From RYN-230 sp963720645 (GTDB lineage: Bacteria; Actinomycetota; Actinomycetes; Streptosporangiales; Streptosporangiaceae): a stretch of 64,000 nt of DNA. How positions within the stretch are numbered: position 1 is the stretch's first letter; every line of letters starts with the position of its first letter. The stretch covers positions 124,001-188,000 of the forward strand of contig CAVRFX010000026.1 of assembly GCA_963720645.1 (NCBI GenBank), in the 5' to 3' direction. Positions 33,997 through 42,317 of the stretch are shown here, piece by piece. The translations under genes were made by a program, and so were the position numbers. The notes under the pieces are model-generated. The model was not told the DNA's origin. It worked only from the letters and a program-made list of their open reading frames with translations, and made no database searches.

Positions 33997-35487
33997 TCAG
34001 CTCTGGCCCCCGGATAGCTTGTCGCGCAGCGCGGCCAGCGCCTCGTCCGAGGCGAGCGCCCCGCCACCGGAACCACCCCGGTCAGGGGTGCCCGACGTGT
34101 GCGTGCCGCCGCCCGTCGTGTCGCCGCCGTCCTCGCCGTCGCCGCTCTCGGCCTTGCTGCGGGCCTCGGCGACCTGCCGGCGGTGCGCTTCGAACCGGGA
34201 CCGGGCCTGCGCGTACTGCCGCTCCCACTCCTCGCGCTGGGTGTCGTAGCCCTCGAGCCACTCGCCGGTCTCGGCGTCGAAGCCATCGGGGTAGACGTAG
34301 TTGCCCTGCTCGTCATAGGTGGCAGGCATGCCGTACAGGGTCGGGTCGAAGTCGTCACCGACGGCCTCGCCGATCGTGCCCTCGTTGGCCTGCTTGAGCG
34401 ACAGGCTGATCCGGCGCCGGTCCAGGTCGATGTCGATGATCTTGACGAAGATCTCGTCGCCGACCTGCACGACCTGCTCGGGGATCTCGACGTGCCGGTC
34501 CGCCAGCTCGGAGATGTGCACCAGGCCCTCGATGCCCTCCTCGACGCGCACGAACGCGCCGAACGGGACGAGCTTGGTGACCCGGCCCGGCACGACCTGG
34601 CCGATCTGGTGGGTCCGGGCGAACTGCTGCCACGGGTCTTCCTGGGTGGACTTCAGCGACAGGGAGACGCGCTCCCGGTCCATGTCCACGTCCAGCACCT
34701 CGACCGTGACCTCCTGGCCGACCTCGACCACCTCGCCCGGGTGGTCGATGTGCTTCCAGGACAGCTCGGACACGTGCACCAGGCCGTCCACGCCACCGAG
34801 GTCGACGAACGCGCCGAAGTTGACGATGGACGACACCACGCCCTTGCGGATCTGGCCCCGCTGCAGCGTGTTCAGGAAGTTCTGGCGCACCTCGGACTGG
34901 GTCTGCTCCAGCCAGGCGCGGCGGGACAGGACCACGTTGTTGCGGTTCTTGTCCAGCTCGATGATCTTGGCTTCGATCTCCCGGCCCACATAGGGCTGCA
35001 GGTCGCGGACCCGGCGCATCTCGACCAGGGATGCGGGCAGGAACCCGCGCAGGCCGATGTCGAGGATCAGGCCGCCCTTGACCACCTCGATGACGGTGCC
35101 GGTGACCACCCCGTCATCATCCTTGATCTTCTCGATCGTGCCCCAGGCGCGCTCGTACTGGGCGCGCTTCTTGGACAGGATGAGGCGGCCTTCCTTGTCC
35201 TCCTTCTGCAGGACAAGGGCCTCGATGTGGTCGCTGACCTTGACCACATCGTGGGGGTCCACATCGTGCTTGATCGACAGCTCGCGGGAGGGGATGACCC
35301 CCTCCGTCTTGTAGCCGATGTCGAGCAAGACCTCGTCTCGGTCAACCTTGACGACGGTGCCTTCGACAATGTCTCCGTCGTTGAAATACTTGATGGTCTC
35401 GTCGATCGCGGCGAGGAAGGCTTCCTGCGACCCGATGTCGTTGACCGCCACCTTGGGGGTCGGGCTGGCCTCTGTGCTGCTCGTCAT
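33997..35487 (-). CDS. rpsA: 30S ribosomal protein S1
   Basis: 496 residues with four S1 RNA-binding domains, as in actinobacteria: GDIVEGTVVKVDRDEVLLDI, GTVIEVVKGGLILDIGLRGF, GVVSSIVNFGAFVDLGGVDG and PGRVTKLVPFGAFVRVEEGI. The C-terminus is an acidic and Gly-rich tail after YAQARSRFEAHRRQVAEARS. The ATG at 35487 (MTSSTEASPTP) is the usual S1 start and has CGGAG upstream; the frame stays open to 35598 without support. It has a strong predicted promoter and a long leader. Confidence 0.97.
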   Translation of the reverse strand: MTSSTEASPTPKVAVNDIGSQEAFLAAIDETIKYFNDGDIVEGTVVKVDRDEVLLDIGYKTEGVIPSRELSIKHDVDPHDVVKVSDHIEALVLQKEDKEGRLILSKKRAQYERAWGTIEKIKDDDGVVTGTVIEVVKGGLILDIGLRGFLPASLVEMRRVRDLQPYVGREIEAKIIELDKNRNNVVLSRRAWLEQTQSEVRQNFLNTLQRGQIRKGVVSSIVNFGAFVDLGGVDGLVHVSELSWKHIDHPGEVVEVGQEVTVEVLDVDMDRERVSLSLKSTQEDPWQQFARTHQIGQVVPGRVTKLVPFGAFVRVEEGIEGLVHISELADRHVEIPEQVVQVGDEIFVKIIDIDLDRRRISLSLKQANEGTIGEAVGDDFDPTLYGMPATYDEQGNYVYPDGFDAETGEWLEGYDTQREEWERQYAQARSRFEAHRRQVAEARSKAESGDGEDGGDTTGGGTHTSGTPDRGGSGGGALASDEALAALRDKLSGGQS

Positions 35488-35817
35488 GTGTTGGTTGGCT
35501 CCGGCGGACAGAAAGTAGTTTGGGACGCGCCATACCGAGGGCCCGTCAGGTGGGCCTACAGGGTGCACTGGATTTGGCTGGCCGACCCGGCGAGCCACGG
35601 AGGGGCCTCACGGCCGCCCGTAACTTTGCCTGGCCACGGCGGACTGCACCAGAACACGGCGCAGCGCTCAGGATATGAGAGCTAAGCCACCCGGTCAATC
35701 TGGGCACCCGATCGCCGCATGATCGTTATCGCCCGCATCAGCCCTGCACGCTGTATTTCCGGAACGCGATTTGCACGCCTTTTACTCCCGGTCTCAATCT
35801 GAGAGCGCCGCGGCCTG
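35488..35817 (-). promoter_or_regulatory. rpsA promoter and 5' leader
   Basis: On the minus strand TTGACC (35698-35693), a 17-base spacer and TATCCT (35675-35670) make the clearest housekeeping promoter in the window. The transcript would begin near 35663 and have a leader of about 175 bases, long enough for autogenous control by S1, which is known in other bacteria but not shown here. No gene is visible in this stretch. Confidence 0.75.
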
Positions 35818-36058
35818 CGAGGGGAGGCGCGGGAGCGTCCTTTGGGACAGCTCGCCGGCGAGGGGAGGCGCGGCGCAGCGGGGCGCACGCCGGACAGGAG
35901 AGGCGGGCGGCACGCAGGGACGACGAGCGGACGCTTGCCGGGGAGGGGAGGCGCGGCGCAGCCGTGTCCTCGCCGACCCGGCGACTAGCCATGTACTCGC
36001 TGCAGACGACGTGCCCACATGAGCGGGCTAGTAGGGGTCCGGGGGGCGCCCCCCGGCA
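35818..36058. repeat. Dispersed palindromic element, copies at the polA-rpsA gap
   Basis: Three partial cores GCGAGGGGAGGCGCGG occur near 35818, 35858 and 35941. The last continues into TGTCCTCGCCGACCCGGCGACTAG, the same edge as the other loci. A GCTAGTAGGGGTCC and a GGGGGGCGCCCCCC hairpin (about 36028-36056) end directly at the polA stop. The spacer also contains less conserved sequence. No gene is present. Confidence 0.75.
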
Positions 36059-36060
36059 AC

Positions 36061-38839
36061 TCAGTGCCCGGCCTCAGCCCAGCTGCGCCCGGTGCCGAGC
36101 GACACCTGGAGCGGGACGCGCAGGTCGAAGGCCCCGCACATGGTCCGCGGGACCAGGTCGCGCAGCGTGTCGAGTTCACCGGGGGCGACCTCGAAGACCA
36201 GCTCGTCGTGCACCTGCAGCAGCATCCGGGAGCGCAGGCCCTCGTCCCGGAGGGCCTGGTCGACCCGGAGCATGGCCACCTTGATGATGTCGGCGGCCGA
36301 GCCCTGGATGGGGGCGTTGAGCGCCATCCGCTCAGCCATCTCCCGGCGCTGGCGGTTGTCCGAGGTCAGGTCGGGCAGGTACCGGCGGCGGCCGAGGACG
36401 GTCTGCGTGTACCCGTCCTTGCGGGCCTGGTCCACCACGGCGTACAGGTAGTCCCGGATCCCGCCGAACTGCTCGAAGTACTCGTCCATCAGCCCGCGGG
36501 CCTCATCCGGGGTGATGCGCAGCTGCTGGGACAGCCCGTAGGCGGACAGGCCGTAGGCCAGCCCGTAGTTCATCGCCTTGATCCGGCTGCGCATCTCCAC
36601 GGTGACCTCGCCGGGCGGCACACGGAAGACCCGGGACGCCGTCTCGGCATGGAAGTCACGGCCGGAGGTGAACGCCTCCTCCAGCGCGGTGTCGCCGGAC
36701 AGGTCGGCCATGATCCGCAGCTCGATCTGGCTGTAGTCGGCGGTGAGAAGCGTCTGGTACCCGTCGCCGACCACGAAGCCCTGCCGGATCCGGCGGCCCT
36801 CCTCGGTGCGGATCGGGATGTTCTGCAGGTTCGGGTCGGTCAACGAGAGCCTCCCGGTGGCCGCGATCATCTGGTTGTAGGTGGTGTGGATCCGGCCGTC
36901 CTCGTCCGCCATCGGGATCAGCGAGTCCACGATGCTCTTCAGCCGGGCGACGTCCCGGTGGCGGAGCAGGTGCTCCAGCACCGGGTGGCCGGTCTGCGCG
37001 AGCAGGCCGGTGAGCGCCTCGGAGTCGGTGGTGTACCCGGTCTTGATCCGCTTGGTCTTCGGCAGGCCAAGCTCGGTGAACAGCACTTCCTGGAGCTGCT
37101 TGGGCGAGCCGAGGTTGAACTCGTGGCCGATGATCCCGAACGCGGCCTGCTCTGCCGCCTTCACCTCGCCGCCCAGGCTGGCGGACATGTCCGCGAAATG
37201 ATGGGTGTCGGCCGCGATCCCGGCCCGCTCCATCCGGGCCAGCACGCCGACGAGCGGCAGCTCGACGTCGGCCAGCAGCTGGGCCGCGCCACGCTGCTCC
37301 AGGTCCGCGTCGAGGGCGTCGGCCAGTTCCGCGGTGGCGCGGGCGCGCAGCACCAGCGCGACCGCGGCCTCCGCCTCGCCGTCCTCTTCCTCCTCGTCCT
37401 GGGCGGACAGGTCCAGCGTGAGCTGCCCGGTCGCGGTCCCCCCGTCACGCAGTTCCTTGCCCAGGTAACGCAGGGCCAGGTCGGCCAGGTCGAACGAGCG
37501 CTGGCCCGGCAGGGCCAGGTAGGCGGCCAGCGCCGTGTCGGTGGTCGAGGCCGGCCAGCTGCAGACCCCGGGCGGCCAGGGCGTGTATCGGTCCCTTGGC
37601 GTCGTGCAGCGCCTTGGGCTGGCCCGGGTCGGCCAGCCACGCGGCCAGGGCCCGCTCGTCGTCCTCGGTCAGCGTGACCGGGTCGGCGAACGCCCCGGCC
37701 CCGTCCGCGGTGGCCAGCGCCAGGCCGTCCATGGTCCCGGTGCCGCGGCCCCAGCTGCCGTGCACCGCGACACCTGCCCGGCCGGTCCCGGTGGCGTGCT
37801 CGTCCAGCCAGGCGGCCAGCTCATCCGGACCGGGCACCGACACCGCGACCTCGAAGCCGTCGGCCGGCCCGGAGGCCTCCGCACCGGCCGCCGCGGCCGC
37901 GCCGGTAATGCCGTTAGGGAGCGTGCTGTACAGCCGGTCGCGCAGGACGCGGAACTGGAGCGTGTCAAAGAGCTGATGGATCTGGTCGCGGTCCCACGGC
38001 ACCGGCCGCAGGTCGGCGGGGCCCTGCTCGAGCGGGACGTCGCGGGCCAACTCGGTCAGCTGCCGGTTGCGCAGCACTGATCCGAGGTGCTCGCGCAGCT
38101 TCTCGCCGGCCTTGCCCTTGACCTCGTCGACCCGGTCCACCAGCTCGGTCAGCGAGCCGAACTCGGACACCCACCGGGCCGCGGTCTTCTCCCCCACCCC
38201 GGGGATGCTCGGCAGGTTGTCGCTCGGGTCGCCGCGCAGCGCGGCGAAGTCGGGGTACTGCGCGGGGGTCAGGCCGTACTTGGCCTCGACCTCCGCCGGG
38301 GTGAACCGGGTCATGTCGCTGATGCCGCGCCGGGTCATGAGCACCGTGACGTGGTCGTTGACCAGCTGCAGGTTGTCCCGGTCACCGCTGACGATGAGCA
38401 CGTCCATGCCCGCCTCGGTGGCGGCCACGGTCAGCGTCGCGATGATGTCATCGGCCTCATAGCCGGCCACCGACAGCCGCGGGATGCCGAGCGCGTCGAG
38501 CACCTCGAAGATCAGGCTGAGCTGGCTGCGGAAGTCCGCCGGGGTCTCCCGCCGGGTCGCCTTGTACTCCACGTACTGCTCGTGCCGGAAGGTCGGCTCG
38601 CTGCGGTCGAAGGCCACCGCCACATGGGTGGGCTGCTCGTCGCGCAGGACGTTGATGAGCATCGCGGTGAAGCCGTAGACCGCGTTCGTCGGCTGGCCGG
38701 TCGTCGTGGAGAAATTCTCGGGCGGCAGCGCGAAGAACGCGCGGTACGCCAGGGAGTGCCCGTCGAGCAGCAGCAGCCTTTCCCGGCGCGCCGCCTGCTC
38801 GGGTGCGGATGCTGGTGCCTGGGTCGCCTTCGTCGCCAC
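36061..38839 (-). CDS. polA: DNA polymerase I, one frameshift
   Basis: About 926 residues across two frames. The 5'-3' exonuclease part is intact (LLLDGHSLAYRAFFALPPEN, VAFDRSEPTFRHEQY, LIVSGDRDNLQLV, GDPSDNLPSIPGVGEKTA). Near 37541-37547 one extra base switches frame; beyond it the protein reads through LAAYLALPGQRSFDLADLAL into the polymerase domain with NLGSPKQLQEVLF, LTADYSQIELRIMADLSGD (motif A), RIKAMNYGLAYGLSAYGLSQ (motif B/O helix) and LLQVHDELVFEV (motif C), ending at 36061. The acidic residues of the proofreading exonuclease are not recognisable in the middle domain, as usual in actinobacteria. GTG 38839 has TAGACT six bases upstream, so the message is probably leaderless. Confidence 0.9.
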
Positions 38840-38952
38840 GCAGGAAGTCTAGTAGCAGGTACCGACGCCGGCGGGCCCGCATGCCGTGGCGCCGGCATGC
38901 CACGGCCCGGGGGCCACCGGGAAGGCGGTGGCCGCCGGGCCGCGACGAGCCG

Positions 38953-38994
38953 GCCTGGCTGCGGGTACCGCTCACACGGCCCCCGCAGCCAGGC
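38953..38994. terminator. 13-bp hairpin after the aldose epimerase gene
   Basis: Perfect arms 38953-38965 and 38982-38994, 16-base loop, six bases past the epimerase stop. A second dyad (GCCGTGGC/GCCACGGC) lies near 38882-38906, closer to the polA promoter. Confidence 0.7.
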
Positions 38995-39000
38995 GTGGCA

Positions 39001-40368
39001 TCAGGAGTTGAAGGCGAAAATGGTGGTGGAGTTGAAGGTCTTCCCGGGGCCGAGAACGGTGGACGGGAAGGCCGGCTGGTTGGGCGAGTCCGGGAAGTGC
39101 TGGGTCTCGAACGTGTACCCCGCACCCTGCCGGTAGGTGTGGCCGCTGATGCCCACGAGCGTGCCGTTGAGGAAGTTGCCACTGTAGAACTGGACACCCG
39201 GCTGGTCGGTCCAGACGGTCAGCAGGCGCCCGCTCGACGGGTCGAAGGCGCGGGCGGCCAGGTTGAGCCTGTCCGGGCCGGTCGTCGCCGGAGTCTGCTT
39301 GTTGAGGATCCAGTTGTGGTCGTAGCCCTGGGCGATGAGCAGCTGGCTCTTGCCGCCGGTGGCCGACGCGAAGCTGGCCGGAACGTTGTCCGGCGCGCTC
39401 ACGTCGCTGATCCGGGAGCCGATGGTGTGCGGCGCGCGGAAGTCGAACGGCGTGCCCGCGACCGGAACCCCGTGGGGCAGCGGGAGCGGGATCTGGGTGG
39501 AGTCGGTCGGCGAGTAAGCGTTCGCGTTCATCTGGACGAACTGCCTATAGGCCGAGCCTGCCGCTGAAGCCTCACCAGCCAGGTTGAAGTAGCTGTGGTT
39601 GGTCAGGTTGAGCACCGTGGACAGCTTCTTGTCGTTGTTGGTGGCCTTGTAGTGGATACCGAGCTGACCCCGGTTGTTCAGCGTGTAGGTGACCACCACG
39701 GTGAGCTGGGCGGGGTACCCGGTGCAGGCGGAGACGCAACCGGGGGACCCGGCAGCACCGCTGCCGTCACCGTTGGGGCTGACCAGCGTCAGCTGCACGC
39801 CGGCCGAGCCGGGTGCGTGGACGGCATGGGAGGCCCAGATGTGGTTGCCGAACCCGACCAGGCCGCCGTGCAGGCTGTTCACGCCGTTGTTGATCTGCAG
39901 CGTGTAGGTCTTGCCGTTCAGCTTGAACGTGCCCTTGGCGATCCGGTTGCCGTAGCGGCCGATCGTCTCGCCGAAGTACGGGCCGCCGTTGGCGGTCACC
40001 GGCGGGCTGTCAAACTGCACGTAGTCCTTCAGCGTCTTGAACCCCAGCACCACGTCGGCCTCACGGCCGTGCCGCGACGGGGTGTCAATCGACTGCACGA
40101 TGCCGCCGAACGTGAGGATCCTGACTTGCGTGCCGCGGCAGTTCGTCAGCGTGTAGCGATAGACCGCGGTGTTCTTGCCGGTGTACGGCTCGATGGTCTT
40201 ACCGAAGAATTGCTTCGACACGGTCGGCGAGCAGCCGCCGCCGCCGGCCTTGACCGCCGGAGCGGACCGCATGGCTGCCAGAGATGCCACGCTGGCGATG
40301 GCAAGCGCGGCAACGGCGCCGACGCGCAGACCTGTTGTGCTGATCTTGCCTCTTAATACTGGACGCAT
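39001..40368 (-). CDS. Secreted aldose 1-epimerase (galactose mutarotase)
   Basis: 455 residues. The start MRPVLRGKISTTGLRVGAVA is a signal peptide with cleavage around SAPAVKA. The beta-sandwich mutarotase domain shows GETIGRYGNRIAKGTFKLNG, INNGVNSLHGGLVGFGNHIW (His), NLTNHSYFNLAGE (His) and the late FETQHFPDSPNQP (catalytic Glu). It interconverts aldose anomers outside the cell, probably in polysaccharide use. GGGGAG lies five bases before the ATG at 40368. Codon use is less extreme than its neighbours (more A/T-ending codons). Confidence 0.9.
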   Translation of the reverse strand: MRPVLRGKISTTGLRVGAVAALAIASVASLAAMRSAPAVKAGGGGCSPTVSKQFFGKTIEPYTGKNTAVYRYTLTNCRGTQVRILTFGGIVQSIDTPSRHGREADVVLGFKTLKDYVQFDSPPVTANGGPYFGETIGRYGNRIAKGTFKLNGKTYTLQINNGVNSLHGGLVGFGNHIWASHAVHAPGSAGVQLTLVSPNGDGSGAAGSPGCVSACTGYPAQLTVVVTYTLNNRGQLGIHYKATNNDKKLSTVLNLTNHSYFNLAGEASAAGSAYRQFVQMNANAYSPTDSTQIPLPLPHGVPVAGTPFDFRAPHTIGSRISDVSAPDNVPASFASATGGKSQLLIAQGYDHNWILNKQTPATTGPDRLNLAARAFDPSSGRLLTVWTDQPGVQFYSGNFLNGTLVGISGHTYRQGAGYTFETQHFPDSPNQPAFPSTVLGPGKTFNSTTIFAFNS

Positions 40369-40689
40369 GGAGACTCCCCTTCGTTGGGTTCCCAGGAGGC
40401 TGGCACAGACAGCCCCGGGGGCATTGTTAACGCTCACCTGCGTGTAACGCTAGTGTTTCGCGGGAGAACGCCTGATCTTTTCCGCTATGTGACGTGATGG
40501 TGATCTGAAGGCCGGGCAACTCCGGTATTGCCGCCTAAAGCACGCATAGAGCACTCTGGTCACTTTGGACACTGCACCCCCCTGAGTCCCGGCGCGGGTG
40601 GCGGGCCTCCGCTGCAGGCCGGCCGTGCCGCGGCCCCTAGGCTTCCCCTACGACCGGGCGGCCGCCGGGTCGTTACTCCGGAGGCGCGG
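40369..40689. promoter_or_regulatory. Divergent promoter region of aldose epimerase and thioesterase
   Basis: The first 150 bases (40369-40520) are the least GC-rich of the gap and contain the epimerase promoter, with TAACGCTAGTGTTTCGC and TGTTAACG-type strings; no reliable -35/-10 pair can be named. Bases 40528-40689 stay open in the thioesterase frame but lack a ribosome site. Confidence 0.3.
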
Positions 40690-41280
40690 GTGGACCGGGA
40701 CGGCGAGATGCGGGCGGAGCGTGACGGCGGGATGCGGGCGGACCGGGAGGGTCGGGCGGACCGGGAGGGTCTGGCGGACCGGGCGGGTCGGGCGGACCGG
40801 GAGGGTGCGGCGCAGGCCGGCCCGGACAGTGAGGCGCAGATCCTCGAGGGCTTCGCCCGGCTCAGCGAGGGCACACTGTCCAGCCGCATGGGCATTACCG
40901 TGACCGCCGCCAGTGCCGAGCAGGTCACCGGCACGATGCCGGTGGACGGCAACACCCAGCCCTACGGCCTGCTGCACGGGGGCGCCTCGTGCGTGCTGGC
41001 CGAGAGCCTGGGCTCGCTGGGCGCGGCGCTGCAGGCCGGCCCCGGGCGGTTCGCGATCGGCCTCGAGATCAGCGCCACGCACCACCGCGCGGTGGCGGCC
41101 GGCGTCGTCACCGGGGTGGCCACCCGGGTGCACGGCGGGCGGACCACCGCCACCTACGAGATCGCGATCAGCGATGACCGGGGGCGCCGGGTCTGCTCAG
41201 CCCGGCTGACGTGCCTGCTCCGCGACCAGGTCCCGCCGGGCGGCCGTGATCCGGGGGACGTCGCGGCAGCGGGGGAATGA
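40690..41280 (+). CDS. PaaI-like hotdog-fold thioesterase with repeat extension
   Basis: 196 residues. The conserved domain begins near residue 55: LSEGTLSSRMGITVTAASAE, GTMPVDGNTQPYGLLHGGAS (HGG active-site motif), CVLAESLGSLGAAL, IGLEISATHHRAVAAGVVTG and ATRVHGGRTTATYEIAISDD. It should hydrolyse acyl-CoA, possibly aromatic or hydroxybenzoyl-CoA types. Residues 1-50 contain RADREG repeats encoded by 18-base DNA repeats (40736-40810). GTG 40690 has GGAGG five bases upstream. Confidence 0.85.
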   Translation: MDRDGEMRAERDGGMRADREGRADREGLADRAGRADREGAAQAGPDSEAQILEGFARLSEGTLSSRMGITVTAASAEQVTGTMPVDGNTQPYGLLHGGASCVLAESLGSLGAALQAGPGRFAIGLEISATHHRAVAAGVVTGVATRVHGGRTTATYEIAISDDRGRRVCSARLTCLLRDQVPPGGRDPGDVAAAGE

Positions 41281-41396
41281 CCAGGTCACCTCGGATAGCC
41301 GGGTGAACCCCCCGCAAACCGACGTTTATCACAAACCGGCCAGGGAATGGCCGCCCCTTTGCGCGTCCCGGGGACTCCTCGCTACCGTGGGGGGCA

Positions 41397-41469
41397 GAGC
41401 CCGGGGAGCTGAGTAGAGAACGTGTCGGCCCGGGGAAGGCCGACACGGCACCAAAAGTTCCCCGGGCTC
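41397..41469. terminator. Nested double hairpin between convergent genes
   Basis: Outer arms 41397-41407 and 41459-41469 (11 bases, perfect) enclose an inner perfect 10-base stem 41421-41430/41438-41447 with a 7-base loop. It lies between the thioesterase stop (41280) and the response-regulator stop (41495). Confidence 0.75.
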
Positions 41470-41494
41470 CGTGCCGGGGAGCGGCCCCGCCGGC

Positions 41495-42148
41495 TCAGGA
41501 GCCGGAATCGTGCCTGGTGCCTGCCACATCGCCGGCGTCCGCGGCGCTGCTGCCCGCCGGAGCGCCGGGAGTCATGCTCCCCTCGAGCACGCGCTCCGCC
41601 ACGGCCCGCATGGCCACCCGCTGGTCCATGGAGGTCTTCTGGATCCAGCGGAATGCGTCCGGCTCCGACATGCCCTGCTCGGTCTGGAGCTTCCCCTTGG
41701 CCCGGTCGAGGAGCTTGCGCACCTCCAGCCGCTCCTTTAGCGTGCCGACCTCGCCGGCCAGCGCCGCGACTTCCTGGAAACGGCTGACCGCGATCTCGAT
41801 CGCGGGCACGAGATCCGCCTTGGTGAATGGCTTCACCAGGTAGGCCATGGCGCCCGCGTCGCGGGCCCGCTCGACGAGCTCACGCTGGGAGAACGCGGTC
41901 AGGATGACCACCGGCGCGATCTGATCGGCGGCCACCTGCTCGGCGGCCGATATCCCGTCCAGGACCGGCATCTTCACGTCGAGGATGACCAGGTCCGGCC
42001 GGAGACTCCCGGCGAGATCGACGGCCTGCTGGCCATCGGCGGCCTCACCGACCACCGCGTAGCCCTCTTCCTCAAGCATCTCCTTGAGGTCAAGCCGGAT
42101 CAGCGCCTCGTCTTCGGCGATCAAAACGCGCAATGGGGTCTGACTCAC
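41495..42148 (-). CDS. pdtaR: ANTAR-domain response regulator, PdtaR-type
   Basis: 217 residues. Receiver domain LRVLIAEDEALIRLDLKEML, LRPDLVILDVKMPVLDGISA (phospho-acceptor Asp) and AMAYLVKPFTKADL (Lys). The C-terminal ANTAR domain LEVRKLLDRAKGKLQTEQGM and DAFRWIQKTSMDQRVAMRAV binds RNA hairpins to antiterminate transcription. This is the orthologue position of mycobacterial PdtaR, next to pyk. The GTG at 42148 has TACGAT seven bases upstream and no ribosome site, so it is probably leaderless. The partner kinase PdtaS is not in the window. Confidence 0.92.
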   Translation of the reverse strand: MSQTPLRVLIAEDEALIRLDLKEMLEEEGYAVVGEAADGQQAVDLAGSLRPDLVILDVKMPVLDGISAAEQVAADQIAPVVILTAFSQRELVERARDAGAMAYLVKPFTKADLVPAIEIAVSRFQEVAALAGEVGTLKERLEVRKLLDRAKGKLQTEQGMSEPDAFRWIQKTSMDQRVAMRAVAERVLEGSMTPGAPAGSSAADAGDVAGTRHDSGS

Positions 42149-42218
42149 GCTCGTGATCGTACCGGTAGCAGGTAGATTGACGTTCGGCCGAGCCAGCTCC
42201 GTACGGTCTGGCGACGGG

Positions 42219-42292
42219 GCCCCGGTAGACCAACAGGCAGAGTCCATGGTCTCAAAAACCATGCAGTGTGGGTTCGAATCCCACCCGGGGCA
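42219..42292 (+). tRNA. tRNA with CAA anticodon (nominally Leu), class I shape
   Basis: Acceptor GCCCCGG (42219-42225) pairs perfectly with CCGGGGC (42285-42291), discriminator A. The D arm is GAC/GTC with an 11-base loop holding GG (42236-42237). The anticodon stem ATGGT/ACCAT closes the loop CTCAAAA, giving anticodon CAA (42253-42255). The T arm is GTGGG-TTCGAAT-CCCAC. The variable loop is only five bases, whereas bacterial tRNA-Leu normally has a long variable arm. CCA is not encoded. Total 74 bases. Confidence 0.85.
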
Positions 42293-42317
42293 CCCCAGGT
42301 CACCGGCGTCGTCCCGG

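Noticed and set aside
36019..37677. A 552-codon plus-strand frame opposite polA
   Set aside because: Composition shadow of polA; no ribosome site and no recognisable domain.
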